Positions 35,004 through 36,517 of a DNA stretch of 36,517 nucleotides are shown here, piece by piece. The translations under genes were made by a program, and so were the position numbers. Positions within the stretch are counted from its first letter, which is position 1; every line of letters starts with the position of its first letter. The stretch comes from Pseudomonadales bacterium (lineage in GTDB: Bacteria > Pseudomonadota > Gammaproteobacteria > Pseudomonadales > Azotimanducaceae), in contig JAJEIQ010000040.1 of the NCBI GenBank assembly GCA_022827905.1, positions 1-36,517 on the forward strand, read 5' to 3'. Below the pieces are notes generated by a model. The model saw nothing but the letters and a program-made list of their open reading frames with translations. It had not been told where the DNA came from and ran no database searches.

Positions 35004-35192
35004 TGGGAATCCATCGGCAAGCAAAGAGTCAGTTTAGCGGAATTCCCGTCCGCAGGGTCATTGCGCTGGACTGCATCAACGACTTTAACTGGCGGATCGA
35101 AGGAAACGACGGGATTCGGCGTCATCCCCTGAGCCGATACCCGCATGGGTGGTTTGCCGTCGCGCGCTCGGATGAGGTGCCTGCCGGAGCGG

Positions 35193-36184
35193 CTACGCGG
35201 GCTTGCGCCCATGGACCAGGAAGCTCGGCGTGAAGATGCCGAGTCGCCGCCCTCAACCAGTGCGTCCGCCGCGGTGTTTAGGAGCCGGGCCGCTTCGCTG
35301 GCCCCTTCGGGTGCGACGCGCAAGCGTTCGAGCCAACGCGTCGCGGCCGCCGTCCAAGAGCGGCCGAGCGGGGTTCGCGCAAGGGAGGAGAACGAGAAAT
35401 CACGTCCCTGCAGCGACCGGTACCACGGCGTTTCCGGATCGCTCGTAGCCGCCTGGTCGGTGGCCTGCAGCACTTCGAATCCGGCGGCCTCGGCGGCATC
35501 CACCTGCTGGCTGGTCGTGAGGAGGTCCGGGGTTGCGTTGCCGAACTCGATGCGTTCCCGGACATCGCGGTGGCGGCTGTCACCCGCGTCGAAGCGGTCC
35601 GTCAGACACCAGTCAACGGCGGCGATCTCCCCGCCCGGCCGTAGCAGGCGAAAGATCTCGCAAAACAGTTGACCGGTGTCCGGTGCGTGGCACATCGCCT
35701 CGAAGGAGTAGGCTGCGTCGAAGTGGCCGTCGGGCAGCGGCACCTGCATGAAGTCCGCAAACAGGAATCCACAGTGCCCGTCGAGGCCCGCCTTGCGCAG
35801 CATGCTCTCGCCCCGGGCGATCTGCTGGGCATTGTTGTTGGGCCCGGTGATGCTCGCGCCGGTCGCTCGGGCGATGGTTGTGAGGGGCCCGCCCACGCCG
35901 CAGCCGATGTCCGCCACGCGCACGCCGGGCCGCAAGCCGAGCAGATGCCCCACGCCCTCCTCGTGTCGGCGGTGCGCTTCGGGCAGGCGCTCGCCAACGT
36001 GGCCGGGGGAGAAATGGAACGAAGTTCCCCACCCGAGTTCGTAGAACGGCGTGACGACATCGTAGTAGCGGCTCACCAACGCCGAATGCGAACGGGCGTT
36101 GGGCGCTCCGCCGGAGGAAGTCTTCGGCTGCCGCAGTTCGCGGTAGTCGTCAAGCGCGCCGACTAGATCCTTTCGGCTGTTCAT
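35193..36184 (-). CDS. Sterol 24-C-methyltransferase homologue (frameshifted near the 3' end)
   Basis: A SAM-dependent methyltransferase with the signatures of sterol C-24 methyltransferases (Erg6/SMT). Region I YELGWGTSFHF (48-58), SAM motif DIGCGVGGP (92-100), NNNAQQIARG, FEAMCHAP (161-168) and DWCLTD (191-196) are in order, followed by a Sterol_MT_C-like tail (PWYRSLQGRDFSFSSL, RVAPEGASEAA). ATG 36184 has a GAGG upstream. After VEGGDS the frame is lost: a +2 shift gives IFTPSFLVHGRKPA and a stop at 35193, the normal SMT ending. One missing G near 35239-35240 would restore 330 residues. Otherwise the frame runs wrongly to 35000, over the next gene's start. Real mutation or sequencing error is undecided. 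Confidence 0.88.
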
Positions 36185-36267
36185 GGTCTTGAGCCTCGCC
36201 GAGTTGTTCCATGAGCGAAGATCATAGTGTCGGGCGGGGGAAAGCGCTAGATCGCTGGCCTGCATAG

Positions 36268-36517
36268 TGTCGTCAACAAATAGATATGTCCGGTTTTAGA
36301 ACAAATAAACTGTCCGGTTCCCCGATCCGGGTTCCGGGCCTTCCCGCCGCCCTCCGGCGGGAGCGGCGCGACCGCCGGGGGGCGGCGGAAAGGCCCGGCG
36401 GCTCGGCCCACCTAGGCGGCCTCCGCCAAGGGCTTCGGGCGCGGCGTGCCGTCCGCTTCGTAGCGCCGCAGCAGCCGCGGCCCGTGCCACACCGAGAGGC
36501 TGCCGTCCATGTGCCGG
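36268..36517 (-). mobile_element. Right IS terminus (inverted copy, partial)
   Basis: The tip TGTCGTCAACAAATAG begins at 36268, and 36267-36340 is the exact complement of 113-186. Two direct-repeat iterons are visible: AACAAATAGATATGTCCGGTT at 36275-36295 and AACAAATAAACTGTCCGGTT at 36300-36319, probably transposase-binding sites. The transposase end lies just inside at 36412. The element runs off the window and points inward, opposite to the left copy, with its tip 83 bp from the SMT start. Confidence 0.85.
36412..36516 (-). CDS. Transposase, C-terminal 34 residues only
   Basis: An open frame entering from the window edge reads RHMDGSLSVWHGPRLLRRY and ends PKPLAEAA before a TAG at 36412. 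The D-G-S-L-x-V-W/x pattern followed by a short basic, Pro-rich tail is common at the ends of IS481/ISNCY-type transposases. The reading frame differs from a longer overlapping open frame that runs through the IS end and is probably spurious. Family assignment needs the rest of the gene. Confidence 0.65.
   Translation of the reverse strand, partial: RHMDGSLSVWHGPRLLRRYEADGTPRPKPLAEAA

Noticed and set aside
35000-35192. C-terminal tail of about 64 residues on the sterol methyltransferase
   Set aside because: It exists only because of the frameshift near 35239; it matches no family and runs over the start of the next gene. The natural stop is at 35193.

Overview
The window is GC-rich, densely coded bacterial DNA with short intergenic gaps. 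Its genes point to a Gram-negative, probably gammaproteobacterial, aerobic lipid- and sterol-using heterotroph: a TonB receptor, RND efflux, a hexameric-type GltA, paired acyl-CoA dehydrogenases, and DUF6152 and DUF5916 proteins. The sterol 24-C-methyltransferase homologue and the host-lipid flavour would suit a marine, perhaps sponge-associated, uncultured lineage; that placement is inference. No transcriptional regulator, plasmid gene, phage gene or CRISPR array was seen.

Both ends lie inside inverted copies of one insertion sequence. A 74-bp identical terminus (113-186 and 36267-36340) carries two direct-repeat iterons, and the right copy keeps the last 34 codons of its transposase. The window may be a contig broken at this repeat, or a segment bounded by inverted IS copies.

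Layout. (1) 262-5608, +: TonB-dependent receptor, DUF3604 PHP-like protein and LLM flavin oxidoreductase, tightly linked. (2) 5663-5956: a 113-bp palindromic mobile repeat, a near-consensus promoter and tRNA-Ala(GGC). (3) 5971-12616, +: two different acyl-CoA dehydrogenase subunits coupled to an RND efflux adaptor and pump. (4) 12613-15138, -: GPH/MelB-type MFS symporter and a microsomal-type epoxide hydrolase. (5) 15283-19777, +: a small unknown protein, a HAPMO-like Baeyer-Villiger monooxygenase, a GST, a lipoprotein and a DUF6152 protein. (6) 19792-19961: a second copy of the 113-bp repeat and a solo arm. (7) 19994-22623, -: DUF5916 outer-membrane protein and DUF1801 protein. (8) 22899-30585, +: fatty acyl-AMP ligase, epimerase-type SDR, acyl carrier protein, serine palmitoyltransferase-like enzyme, a large ATP/phospho-His enzyme of the PEP synthase/rifampin phosphotransferase/PigC type, then a beta-hydroxyacid dehydrogenase. 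(9) 30710-36184, -: citrate synthase, UDP-glucose dehydrogenase, ThDP enzyme, and a sterol 24-C-methyltransferase with a one-base frameshift near its end.

The two most interesting points are these. The acyl-ACP ligase/SDR/ACP/SPT set matches the bacterial ceramide (sphingolipid) gene set but is translationally coupled to a PEP-synthase-like enzyme with no known part in that pathway. The window also carries a bona fide sterol methyltransferase homologue, rare in bacteria. With the steroid-type acyl-CoA dehydrogenase pair, the Baeyer-Villiger monooxygenase and the epoxide hydrolase, this suggests a cell that makes or remodels membrane sphingolipids and sterols.
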